Origin: Tetraselmis striata
Lineage: Eukaryota; Chlorophyta; Chlorodendrophyceae; Chlorodendrales; Chlorodendraceae
Direction: 5' to 3'
NCBI GenBank assembly: GCA_006384855.1
Contig: VCJN01002412.1
Span: 62,001 to 126,000 of the forward strand
DNA: 64,000 nucleotides
Shown piece after piece: positions 37,888-54,620 of the stretch. Both the position numbers and the translations under genes were made by a program. Below the pieces are notes generated by a model. The model was not told the DNA's origin, did not search any database, and was given only the letters and a program-made list of their open reading frames with translations. Numbering within the stretch: position 1 is the stretch's first letter; every line of letters starts with the position of its first letter.

Positions 37888-40877
37888 TCAGATGTACTTT
37901 GACAGCAGCATCTCGAGGTACTCCGCACGGCCGCTTGCAACTTCGCCCTTCAAGTATGCAGTGGCGTTGGCATGGCTCAACACAAATTCCTCAAGATCCG
38001 CGAAAGTCGCTTCCCCATTGTGAATCCGCTTTCCAATATCGGTGGCCCTATCAATCCACGAAAGTTCGGCAACATATGAGCATTTTATTTTTGGTATTAG
38101 AGGCAACAGGGAAGGGCGCAAGTCAAACGTGGATGCAAATACGTTGGTGCATCCCAAAATCCAGATGAAAATGAATCAGCAGCCATGGACTATATAAGGG
38201 GGTGATAGCAGTTGAAAGGGCCAAGCACTGACTGCTAGAAAGGTGCACCGACCTGAAGGAGGAGTATCGCTCAGTCACAAAGTCATGAAGTATTCCGTCC
38301 TCCATCATCCTCGCTGCGTTGCGCAGCCCCCTGGCCAGCGCATCCATGCTGCCAATGTGAGCGTAAAAGAGATCCTTCGGATCGGTGCTCTCCCGCCTGA
38401 GCTTTGCATCAAAGTTTATGCCTCCTGTGCAGTGCAGTGACGACGACTTAGATTATTTGTCCAAGCTCTTGGGCAAACACGCTGTCTCGACATTGCTTAC
38501 TAATCACACATTCACACACACACAAACAGACTACAAGTTTCGAGCACATATACATGACTTTTCCTGCCAGCATAAAATAATGGCAGTATAGCATGTTGAA
38601 GTAAATGGCATCACAGTTGGTCATAATGACTAACACAAGTTGCTCGGGAGAAGGTGGACATTGTGCAGAGCACACCTGGTGCCAGGCCTCCTTGATTCAG
38701 TACTACAGCCATGAGCAGAGTTGTCTCCTTTGGGTCGGTGATGAACTGATCCGTGTCCCAGCCCTGCGTCCGTCAGCTGCTTCAGCAACTGAAGTCCTGA
38801 ATCAAAATGGTAGCTTCACTTCCTCATCCACTCCCCTGCCCCGCCCCGCCCTGCCCTGCCACTTTGACTGCAAGCAGGCTTGTCAGTCTACCAATGCTCT
38901 CAAGCAGGAACGGTGGGCGCACTGTTTGAGGGTCTCCGGTATTAGCATCCATGTTACCAAGCATTCCTCGATGTGAGGCGGTTTGTAATTCATGCTCGCA
39001 GGAGTGACTCGACAGTGTGGCGTGATTGCACTCCACATTGCTGTTGCAACAAATACACATGGGGGGGTTACAGTCCAGCCATGTGAAGACTCGCCCCTGG
39101 CCTGAGAGGCTCACGCCGTCTTGCACCCAAGAAGCCAGCGGGGTGGCGGAATTGTGAATCAAAGCGGTGAGGCGCTGGAGCGCTTACATCTTGAACTCCG
39201 CCGTGAGGTTGTAGTGGCTTAGGAATCCCATGGTTGTGGCAGCATCCCAGTCATACTTGCATTCAAGTGGGATGCACAGAGTTCACTCACTGAACATAGA
39301 CGTGCTGATCATGATGCCAGGAAAAGCCCCAGGGGGGGAATTATGCGGAGCATGAGAGGCAAGTCGAAGCAGCCAAGCTACAAGAGCTCAAATGCACTGC
39401 ACAGGATGGTGGGTGGCACCTGGTGTTTTGTTGGCTCCTGGGGCTTGGGCTCCAGCAAAAAGGTGCCTGAAAATCCGATGTTGTCCTTGTGCTGGACCGC
39501 CATCTTGAAGAACTGGGCAAGATGATCCAGCTCTTGCTTCATGTCTGTGTTGAGCAGTGTGTGATACCCCTCTCGGCCGCCCCAGAAGACAAAGTTCTTG
39601 CCCCCCAGCCGATGTGTGACCTGCGGATTCACAGGCAAGGAGCATGTGCTGAAAGGCAGTGGCAAGTCAGGGTCGGGCATCCATGGCACACTGCCACACT
39701 GCGGCAGGGACATCGCGAGTCCCTGCTACGAAGGCGCCCACCTCGATGGCTTTCTTTGCCTGTGCCGCTGCAATGGCAAACACCTCCGCATGTGGGCTGG
39801 TGGCAGCCCCATGCATGTACCTCGGATGCTTGAACAGCTGCCAGCACAGGGAGATCGCTCACGCAAACTCAGTGATGCAATGCGTGTGACAAGGTGCCTG
39901 GGCCATGCGGCACAGTATAGTACCCAGCAGGAATGCACACACAGGCGGCATCGGACCTGGGCAGTGCCCCACAACGGACTGATTCTGCCACTCTGTGCCT
40001 GCAGCTCCTCCGCGAGCGCCACAATTTCGTCCAAGTTTGCGTTGGTCTCCGCCCACGAGCTCCCCTCCGGAGCAATGTCACTGACCGCGCATGCGCATAT
40101 GCAGTCAGAATATTGCACTCTGTTGGCGGCCGCGCATGCAGCCCCGCTGGAGGACCCCATTTTAGCTCACAGCAGATCGGGAGACGGACTCACCGGTCAT
40201 GGAAGCACCAAAACTCCACACCCAGCTTTTGCACAAACTCGAACATGGCTCTCATGCGGCGCTTCGCCATTTGCATAGGGGGTACCAGCGGGTCCTCCCA
40301 GGGCCAGCTCTGAAGCGCATCGCATGCCAGCGGCATTAGAGAGCTTTGCTGGCAGAGCGCCAATCTAGCAATAGGTGATGGGGGGAGACGGGGGCAGAGG
40401 CGGATGCCCCTGAGCTATCCTGTGCATGAGATCTGCTGGTGTTCCGCACCTTTGTGGGCGAGCCGAATGGGTCGGATCCATCTCCGCGAAATGTGTGCCA
40501 GAAGGCAACGCTGAAGCGCAGCCTGGTGGCATTCATTGGCGAGCCAGAGCACGGTTGTTAGGCCATCAGAGTGTACCGCTACAGGCAATAAACATCCAGA
40601 GTGTAAAGCTCCAAGTACGCGCAGGACAATCGCCATGGTGCGGGGCATGGTGATGTATGCGCGCAGACAGCGGGACGTACCATTCCTTCATAGGCTTGCC
40701 CAGCAGCAGCTCGTCCGCATTGTAGTATCTATATGCCATCGGGTTGGTGCTCTCCGCGCCCTCATACCTGATGAACGGCACATCCGGGAAGAACTCTCCC
40801 TGCCAAAGGTCATCGGCGGAGTCGCAGGTGCTGCTCACCGATGAGCTGTGAGCTGGCTCCACTGCTGCCAGAAACAC
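37888..40877 (-). CDS. xylA: Xylose isomerase
   Basis: Multi-exon gene. Exon blocks: about 40877-40688 ([27 protein letters not shown]), 40522-40450 ([20 protein letters not shown]), 40309-40194 ([21 protein letters not shown]), 40083-40003 ([19 protein letters not shown]), about 39853-39690 ([21 protein letters not shown]), 39620-39433 ([19 protein letters not shown], ending [14 protein letters not shown]), 39257-39186, about 39058-38940 ([16 protein letters not shown]), about 38761-38674 ([12 protein letters not shown]), 38424-38253 and 38047-37888. It retains the FHDR catalytic His, the WGGREGY motif, the EPKP metal Glu, the NHATL..H..EHEL block and the DTDQF metal Asps. It interconverts xylose and xylulose with two divalent metals. 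The N-terminal residues before EFFP may be part of a targeting peptide. Confidence 0.9.
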
Positions 40878-41170
40878 CGATAAAGCTGTAATCTGGCATG
40901 GGGCACATGATGGGCAGAAACAGTCAGCTGTAACTACGACGCGGGCATAGAAGGGGGAGACGACGGGGGGGGGGGGGGGGGGGGGGGGATGATGCTCTCA
41001 GAGGGTGTTTTTTTGCTTGGGTTTATCGTCGTCCTATCGTCACCGCGATTAACTTAAAAGCTGCACGGCAGGAACAATCTGTCTGCACAAAACAAGCTCT
41101 ATCCGAGACAGCTCTGCGACCTGCAGCTCTGTGGTCTGGCGACCAACAGCAGTAGCTGTCTTCGAGAGCG

Positions 41171-41201
<31 letters not shown>

Positions 41202-42292
41202 TTCCACCCCGGGAACTCAGCTGCACCATCGAGTCGAACACTTAAAAGCCGAGCGGCTTCCCAGTCCTACCAGCAGTACACTCCTGGTCATACTGTCGCT
41301 TGGGGCTTTCGTGTGGCTGCGTTTCGCACCAGCAGCAGCCCGACAAGGGGCACGTGGCGCGTCATCTTGACGATCGGCAGCTCGTGATTCTGGCTGGCAC
41401 TGCGCCGCGCGGGCTTCTCAGCCACTCTACCCAGCAGTCCCTCACACTCGACCTGCGCTAGAAGGTGGTGCGATCCGAGCAGGGGATGAGCAGCTGTTGA
41501 TCCAGTGTGCTGCGCGGGTCCAGCGCGGCGTAGCGTCCGTCGGACAGCGGGCAGGCCGATATCGGTTCCGTCGATCGCGGCTGTAGAAACGCGGAGCAGG
41601 ATGTATGGGTGCTTGATCGACTACAGGTACGGGAGTACCATGAAGCATTACCTGGGTGCGAAGACTGCCTGGACGTCGCGCCATCTACAGGTACCTGGGT
41701 GGTAATATATCGTTCTGGTCGCCACAGCATGATCGCTCGACACCGGCCGGTCCTATCTACCCGTATGCCGCTTACCACGAATCCTTACTACTGACGTCAT
41801 TAATTGTCTGTTCTTGCGGGTTGCAGACAGCCTCCGGCCCTAGAAAACAGTGTAACACCAGCCCAGGTGTCGTTTCGGCAGACCACACATCCCCGCCCTT
41901 TGAAATCTCATAAAACCCGCGGACATGTTTTTTTCGGCCACACCTAGCGACTATAGTCGCTAATTACAACAGCACGAGACGACCACGCCGCATCATTCAG
42001 CAGCACCGCGGTTGGTGAGATGGCGGAAGAGCAGAAACTAAAAAGACAAGGAACCTGCAGCAAGGCAAGACAAGGCAATAAAGACAATTTCCTATACCTT
42101 GTGACCCTACGCCCTCCAAGGCCGACAGGCGAGGCGCCACCGCCAGTGGTAGTACACTACCGCGTGAGAGGTCCAGGGAGTCATCCTGGCTCTCCTCCTC
42201 ACAGCCTTCCACTCTCGCTGTTAGCCAGGCAACACGTCCGTGATCGGCCCCTAGTAGAGCTCTCAGGGGAATCGAGCCAGCCACAGGGCAAG
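40878..42292. other. Host intergenic DNA with long poly-G and poly-C
   Basis: No gene supported. It has 24 G at 40965-40988 and 28 C at 41171-41198, about 180 bases apart in complementary sense, so they could pair. A perfect AGCGACTATAGTCGCT palindrome lies at about 41947-41962. Confidence 0.5.
40965..41198. repeat. Paired poly-G (24) and poly-C (28) tracts
   Basis: The longest of a family of homopolymer runs. Others: G19 at 22026, C21 at 23882, G18 at 30726, G22 at 33444, C18 at 43253, G21 at 44792, G20 at 48909, C24 at 53189 and G23 at 59287. All are in host introns or intergenic DNA; none this long is in the virus. Confidence 0.9.
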
Positions 42293-43107
42293 ATGACCAC
42301 GCTGCGACGCTTTTGCTGCGACGACCTGCTGTCTTTCAACAGGGTCAACCTGGATGTGTTCACAGAGACGTGCCCCCCCCCCCCTCCCCCCCCTCTTTCC
42401 ACATGTTCCCCACTGCCTGACATCCTGCCACATTCGCTGGTCACTACAGCGCTGCTGATGACCCGTACCAACAGGTACAACATGGGGTTCTACCTGACTT
42501 ATCTGGCCAAGTGGCCCGAGTACTGCATCACCGCGGAGGGCCCTGCGGGCAACATCACGGGCTACATCCTGGGCAAGGCGGAGGGCGAGGGCACTAACTG
42601 GCACGGGCACGTGACGGCAGTGACGGTCGAGCCGGACTACCGGCGCCAGGGCCTGGCCAAGAAGCTGATGGACCTGCTAGAGGATGTGACGGAGACGGTG
42701 CACGATGGATACTTTGTGGACCTATTTGTGCGCGTGTCCAACCACCTGGCTGTTGGTATGTACCGCAAGTTTGGGTATAGCGTGTACCGGCGCGTCATCG
42801 GTTACTATAGCGGCGATGAGGACGCGTATGGTGAGGAATCCCCCCCTCACCCCACCCCGCACCTTTATGATAACGTTTATCCACCAAGGATCACAAGCGC
42901 TGGCGGTGTGGTGTGCCATGCCCGAAAGGAATCGACTCTGCCGGCCGAGGCTCAGGGTCTAGGAGACACCACACAGGCTGCAAGCCCGCACTGACGCCAT
43001 CCTGTGCCGCTGCAGACATGCGAAAAGCCATGAAGCGAGACGTTGACAAGAAGTCCGTCATCCCGCTGGACCACCCCATCTACCCGTGCGACCTGGAGTC
43101 CCCATAG
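42293..43107 (+). CDS. NAA20: N-terminal acetyltransferase B catalytic subunit
   Basis: Three exons with clean GT-AG sites: 42293-42369, 42475-42830 and 43016-43107, giving about 174 residues, the usual size. It starts MTTLRRFCCDDLLSFNRVN as expected for the family. The GNAT acetyl-CoA loop is VEPDYRRQGLAKKLMD; VSNHLAVGMYRKFGYSVYR and DEDAYDMRKAMKRD are diagnostic of NatB. It acetylates N-termini beginning Met-Asp/Glu/Asn on ribosomes together with an auxiliary subunit. The first intron contains a long poly-C run. Confidence 0.95.
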
Positions 43108-44490
43108 CCAAATCATCCCCATGCCTGCCCGCGCTGTATTATGCAGCATTGTAGCGGGGCTGCAGCCACATGACCAACCGGGGTGGGGTGATGCCCCTCA
43201 CCCACCTTATGTTACCGGTGCGCCCCTACTACATTCAAGGTCTCCTTCCCCTCCCCCCCCCCCCCCCCCCTCTCTCTCTCTCTCTCTGGCACCGCAGCGA
43301 CCTCTTGGCTCCCACCAACTGTGGAGCAGCGCACAGTGCGCCACGGACATGACACAGCACTGCCAGGCGCCGCCACAATACAGGGCTCCATGTCCGAGTA
43401 TGCCACAGCCGCTGTGCCACCTGTGTGTGTGTGTGGGTGTGTGGGTGGGTGTGTGTGAATCCAACACCCCACGTGCCACCATGAGAGCCATGCCGTGCAT
43501 CTGTGCATATGTGAGGAGTAGAGAGAAAGGCTCGACAACCACCAACAGAAACATGCCATCTGTGTGTCAAGCAAAGAGAGGGCCTCAAACCCCGACCGCG
43601 ATGGAGGAGGGGGTCCAGGGTTTTGTAAGGTAGGGCACGGTTGGGAGGTACTGTAGTTCATTGGAGACTGAGTTCGGCTCATTCCCTCTGGCGGACTGCG
43701 CTGGACCTAAGTTCAGGAATTCACGTTTAATTCAGCTCTGAAAAAGCGTAGGAACACCAGCGGTCCGCAGATAAATTGAATTTTTGACCCCCTTGCAAAG
43801 AGGGAAAGACTATATGCTATTACACTGGTGAAATGAGCGAGAATACACCCCAAACACTGCATGTAATCCCTGCGTGAAGGTGCAAAGCGATGGATTAGGC
43901 TCGCAGATTAAGCCCAAACGGCCCGCGGACCAATACATTAAGTATGCGGTTTTGCTCTCGGATGAGTGCAAGTTAGAGAGTGTGTGTGTGTGTGTGTGGC
44001 TCAGGGAGGATCATCACGTCAGAACTTGGACCCAAAATCAGCTAAGGAATTAGCTGAATTCGATCTGAGCCCAATCTCCAGTTTAGGTTAGGCATCATTT
44101 GATGAGACGAGAATTTCTGCCGGAAAACGAATTCAGGTGATGCAGGCAGAATTTTGGGCTAAAGGGATTGGAATTTTGGCGTGAGGAATGATCTGCGCTG
44201 AACCGTGCTGATGTTGGCTGGCATGTGGACCAAGTAGTGCGTGCCATGGGTGCAAAATCCGTTACAGTCTGGTGGCAGCTGGGGATTGGCAGCGACGGTG
44301 GCTCTATGTACACAAGGCACACTTGGGGAGGGCGTCTGGCCAGCATCCTGGCAAGCAGAGCAATAATGAATAAAACTAACGGGTATGTGCCAACTCTGGC
44401 ACAAGATGAAAGCACCAAGGACAACGTACCAATTTCCACTTGGGGGTCATAGCTGGGGGAAGGGGGGATCCTAGTCGGAAGCCCCGCTCG
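43108..44490. other. Host intergenic DNA with microsatellites
   Basis: No gene seen. It contains C18 followed by a TC dinucleotide run (about 43253-43287), GTGTGG repeats at 43423-43457 and a GT run at 43979-43997. Confidence 0.55.
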
Positions 44491-49259
<4,769 letters not shown>

Positions 49260-52200
49260 GTCGACACTTAATCAGCCGCTTGATACTCGCTAGGTTTTCA
49301 AAAGCCGACCGACTCGGGACGGAGCTGGCACGCGCGGAAAACGGAGCCCCTCTCGCTGCCCGCTCTGACTTCAGCCGTTCGTGGTGTTCGTCCCGCCTAC
49401 GACCCCGAACCTTTCAATCCTGAGTCTCCACTCTCGCACAGCGCGCCCGTTTCCCCACCTTAACCAGCGGGCGATGCGGGCTGTAGATGTATGTTCGGCG
49501 ATGGCGGAGGGGCTGCCCCGACGACGAGCCAGGCTCCCGACGCCGACCCCTGCTTTCGCACCCGTGCCCCGACCGCGCTCTCAATTTCCCTCCGGGCGCT
49601 GGTACACAAGCCGACACAACTCTGGTGTGGCCGCACGAAGAGCTCAACTGTCGTACTGCCTTCCTCACGGCGACGCGGCGGTGACGGCCCCCTTGAGGGT
49701 GTCGCAGGGGCCGCTACGTACCAGTAAGCGTAAACTGCGCAAACCGTCGACGAGTAACGGGCGTGCAGACAGTTGCGTATACTGCACGCAGTACTACTAC
49801 AGGTACAGCTGTGCCGTTGGCCCGCTGCCTGCTGATGCAGAAGTGCTCGACAGCCCTCCTGGCTGCTCGTCGCGTACCCCACCGATGATACAGCTATCGT
49901 GTCGGTGTGGAATGGGCTGAGAGACCGTCAAAGAGTATTCTCTCGAAGAAAGGCGCCTCGAAGGCGGTGAGCTAGTCCCAATGCCAGACTCCGCAATTTC
50001 CAGCGGCCCAGCCACCACGGCACGATGACGCCCCGGACGGTTTCCCCAGGTATGTCAGCTTAGCACCTCGCACCTCGCCTCCGCACCTCCCGACCGGTGC
50101 AAGGCGCGAAAAGGAGCTCCCACGCACTGGCCTGCCAATCGCACCTTTACAGCGCACCCGCCTGTTCAGCGGTTGCTGGCCGTCACGTCTACTGTCGCCT
50201 TCGCCTTGTGTGCGGCGACAGCGCCGTCGAGCGGGGTTGTATCAAAACCGACGCTGACGCGCGCCGCGCCGTTCACCGCGCGCAGCGAGTGCACTCCGGC
50301 CGGAAGGCCGCAGGGGTGTCGTCATCAGCGGAAATGCTGCACGTGGTCGCCAGCATCCTCAGAAAATGAGGATTTGTAGTACTTATGGCAGAGTATAGCT
50401 ACTGGATATTACGGTACTCATGATGATGCATGGTCGATGAGTTGAACGACACAGTCGTCGGCACAGACGACGACGCGGTACGGGGTACCGTACACGTACA
50501 GGTACCTACGGGTAGTTGGGTATTATAACAACAAATTTGTATTGCGAGTGCTACCCGGTGCTGGTAGTATGATAGTCGCTAACCCTTATGATTCGGAATT
50601 AATCGACGATGTAGCGAGATATGACAGGTAGCGACTTGATTTCCGAAAACCGACATGAGCAGGATCTTCGTCATATTAAGCAAGTACGGTACCCGTAAGG
50701 ATTATCCCATACCTGTTGCGACCTATACGTAATCCTTCAAGAGAAGTCGATGCATACACACTATATATATAAGGATTAGTCGTAACTAAGTGTTACATCA
50801 GCAGGGCTTTCACAAATGCGCACTACAGACAGAACTAACAGCAACTACGAAAGGTTGCCAGCAAAAGAAAACCAGTCGTGGTCACGCTATGCCCAGAATT
50901 AATGCTGCTGGAATGAGATTTCATTAGCAATAAAAATGTTTAATGATCGTCTGTGTGGTAGCGCGTGATACATACTGATATGGCCGCTATGTGGATGACG
51001 AAACAAGTTATTAATATAGAAAAATATGTTGCTTGTAATGTCAGTACTTCAACGCAATGCATATTCACCTCGCGGCGCGCACTGTCACGCGCAGGACGAT
51101 GGCTGCGCATCAGGCGTCCTCGTACGTACGCCGCGCAATGAACGGCGACGACGAAACGAATGCTGACGGTGCAATGTGGGCCGGGGCGTCATGGGAGCAA
51201 AAGGTGGCGCGCCTGCGCGTAGGGCGGGCTGAGGAGGTCCATATGTACTGCGCCCGGAAAGGTACCCTGTACCGGTACAGGTACCCGAATCGTAAGGTAG
51301 CGATTACGGCAGCTACAGTAGGGCGGACCGACAGCGACCGGGCGGGTGCGGAATTGAAAGCATCCATCATATTCGTAGCAAGCCATAAACAGGGCGTTAC
51401 CTCTTACAAAATTGTTCGCTCCCAAAACATCGGCCCCAGCACCGGTGCTGCCTGGGTGGTGCCTAGCCATGTTCCCAGTCCTGTCCCGCCGGGGGATGAC
51501 TAAACACGCTAGAAAACCTGTAGCGAATATATAGAACTCTTCGTCTTCAGAGAGGGGCTCATCGACTAGTATCCTGTCGGGGCATGGGCATGTATACTGT
51601 TGGCAACAACTGTTGGTAACAACTGCTGCTCTCACTTAATGAATCGTCCCAAAAGGATACCGCCTCGAGATGATACTATCCTCGTAAGTGGCTTTTATAC
51701 ACTAGCTATGCAGGACCTATGCAACTATAAATATGGAGAATCAACTTGTGAAATTGCCTGTTTTTGAGTACGCAAATTTGGTGTGAAGCATCCACTGGAA
51801 GCGGCATTCCGATCCAAAGGCATTATAGCTATGTGATACATTGCCCAGTAGACATGTTCAAAGAAACGCAGAATTCAATGGCGGCATAGAACCGATATGA
51901 TAGATACAGTCCATGGCATGATCGTTGCGTCGGCTCGACATATGAGCACTACACCTGGTGGCGTGATACCTGCAACCGCACTGCCCCCACCTGGGGTGAA
52001 GCAGCAGCACGCCATGTCGCTCTGCTGCCTCTCAGCCTGTCACAGTTATGCCAGTAGTCGTACACACCGATGGAGCTGGGAGTGAGCCAAGGACAATGAA
52101 AGCATTGGCTACGAGCGTTTGGCTATATCGATAACAATATGACAATGTTTTGGGGACTGCAGCCGCCTCCTCGGCGAGTCGATTCCAGCCTGAGACAGCG

Positions 52201-52325
52201 CTGCGCACAACCGCAGCTGCGGAGGGCTATCTGGGGCGGGGTTAGCAGGCTGTCTCTGGCTACAGTCGCCGCTACCTTGGCGCCAGTATATGGCTCCGTT
52301 CTTTGATCAAGTGCTGCATAAAACG
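49260..52325. other. Host intergenic DNA
   Basis: No gene supported. Open frames on both strands (for example 49381-49920 and 51057-51503) lack intron signals or recognisable domains. GTAC-rich palindromes occur near 50476-50512 and 51263-51285, and AAGGATTA words near 50696 and 50771. Confidence 0.45.
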
Positions 52326-54620
52326 TCACACAGATGGGCGGATGGATGGAGCGTGGGTGATGTCCCCTGTCCCCTGCCTGCTGTTGTCTAGTTGTGTGTA
52401 CCGCCCTCGCTGGGGTTCCCACCAATTTGTGACAGGAGGCCTGACCAGTGCCGCACGGGAAGGCTGCTCTTTGGGCTCCGGCACGCGGAAGGAGCGTGCA
52501 GCAGTCAGCTCAGCATCCTCCTTCGGGTCAGCGCGCCGGCTGTGTTGCGCGGAGTTCCGCTTGAAGGCCATTGCAGCCGCCCGCACCGCCTTGCCAGTTG
52601 TCCTCGAGTGCGGCGTCGACAGCTCCGTGGAGGGCGAGGCCATTGGGTTTGTGCTTGCGCCGGATGGAGGGGACAGCGAATCCCAAGCCCGGCTGGGGGA
52701 GCGTGCGGGGTGGGGCGAGGGCGACGTGGCGCCACTGTCCGGCTCCGAGTAGCGCACAGTGCGCCGGGTGCGGGCCAGCTTTTGAAGCCGCACCACCGCC
52801 TGCTCCGCGACCATGGCAGGGCTACTCGTGATAGACTCCGACATCTTGTGCGTCTGCAAGCTGGAGGCGCTCATCTCCTCGTGGAGCGCCCAGTTTGCGA
52901 TGCCGCCAGTCATTTTGGCCGACTGCATCCGGCGCAGGCTCGGCGGCTCCATCGCGTCAGTAGCAGTGGCGGGCCGCCTCTGCGGGGCGTCCACGCTAAT
53001 CTGCAGCGACGTCCGAAGCTTGGCTGCCTGTGCCGCCTTCTCTGGCGCCGCCACCTCCTTCGGCATCGCAAACTTGAAGTCGGTTGAGCCGTCGCCCAGG
53101 CGCTGCTCCAGGTTGAGCTCGTGGTATGCGGCCTGACAGGTGTTGGACAGGCGCACATGCGGTCAGCTCTGCTACGCTCAACCCCCCACCCCCCCCCCCC
53201 CCCCCCCCCCCCATGGTTCTCTGAACAACCACTCAAGCAGCCCATGGCAAGCAAGCGCGCCGCACCTGGTACACGGATGTGCGCGACATGTAGGTGCTTA
53301 GCACCCAGTGCACTCCCTTGGGGTGCGCTACGCGCTCATACAGCCCGTCAAGGCCAAAGCTGGTGCACAACTTGATGATGTGGAAGAGGAATGAGTGCGC
53401 GTCGTGCGCTGCAGACGTCGCAGGCGGGGGTAGGGGGGCCACAGGGTGGGGGGTGTATGGGGGGGGGGTTCAGAGTCAGGCTTAACTCAATGGTAAAACT
53501 CCCACTCATGGGCTGCAGGCGTCACATACGCCAGTCCCATATGGACGGTTGCTGTGCAAAGGGGTACCGGGATGCTACCCAGACCTCCAGCAACTTTAAG
53601 CAGATCAACGGGAGACCAATGAACCTAAGCGCAACTCGCATGTGGGTGGGTGGGTATCGGCATAGCGGCCATGTGGGCAGAGAATTGCACGGTCACAACG
53701 CCGCATACCACTGGCATTGCCTCAGTATTATGCTCTACACGGTGATTTGGCTCACACTCAACAGGACAACGTTATTTGTGGTAGAAGGTTGAACACAGGT
53801 GGTATGGTTTCGAGAAGGTCCCGCGTGGGTCAAGGGAGTGACAGAGGAGAAGGTTGAGTTCTGGAGGTATAACTTTTGTGTAATTTTAGAGTTTGGCTGA
53901 CAGATATGGCGGTTTGGCTCTGCAGAGCAACAGTAGTACCGATTCTCTATTATGGTAGCGCTTCTTGATCTTCTGAACGACCAAGAAATACTAACATGAG
54001 TATATTGGCAACAGGGAAACGTATGCGTTGCGTGCAAGTGTAGCTGCTACTGTTGCAAGCATAGAAGGCCGTCCCCCTTGTCGCCCGTACTTGCAGCGCT
54101 GTGGTTTTAAATCCACTGGTGCTAAGGCAGACTGCACAAAAGTCCAAGCTCGCACAAGCAGGGCAAGGAGGTTTGGAGCCTCACCATAGGTGTCTGACAG
54201 CTCCGGCTTGCCCCGCGTAGCGGAGGCAATGATGCTGTGCAATGCCATCTGCGCCTCACTGCTCGCGAGACGCCACATATGTGCCTCAAGCCAGGGGCCA
54301 AGCGCTTCCAGCGCCGCCTGCCACGCCTCCACCTCTTCCTCAAAGCGCGCGCTGGACAGCCGTGCCTGCGAAAGCGGGGGTGCGCCATCCACCAGGGGCA
54401 TGACGTGCTTTGCGTGCAGCTCAAACAGGTGTTGGAACGCCACGAGCGCCGACACACGTGCAGCGGCGTCCAGCTGCGCCGGCGACGGCGCCGGGAGGTG
54501 GGCAGGCGAGCTGTGCAGGAAAGTCGCCAGCGGGATGCCCGCCTGCTGCAGCACAGCGCTCTGAATTGCCTGCTCTCGGGACAGCACTGTCACGCCCTCC
54601 TCCAGCAGCAGTGCCGCCAT
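52326..54620 (-). CDS. Unrecognised multi-exon protein
   Basis: Three coding blocks: 54620-54185 (helical, HLFELHAKHVMPLVDG, EEEVEAWQAALEALGPWLEAHMW), about 53420-53275 (FLFHIIKLCTSFGLDGLYERVAHPKGVHWVLSTYM) and about 53134-52326 (AAYHELNLEQRLGDGSTDFKF, then Ser/Pro/Arg-rich disorder with VAEQAVVRLQKLARTRR, which recalls an IQ-type helix). The intron between the last two contains a 24-C run. A stretch at 56499-56700 (LLEEIFCCDLDSFLLAAVIGAG) could be a further upstream exon. No known family was recognised; the start is uncertain. Confidence 0.5.

Noticed and set aside
49381..49920. 179-codon plus-strand frame upstream of the Polo kinase
   Set aside because: Overlaps equally long frames on the other strand, with no domain or bias.
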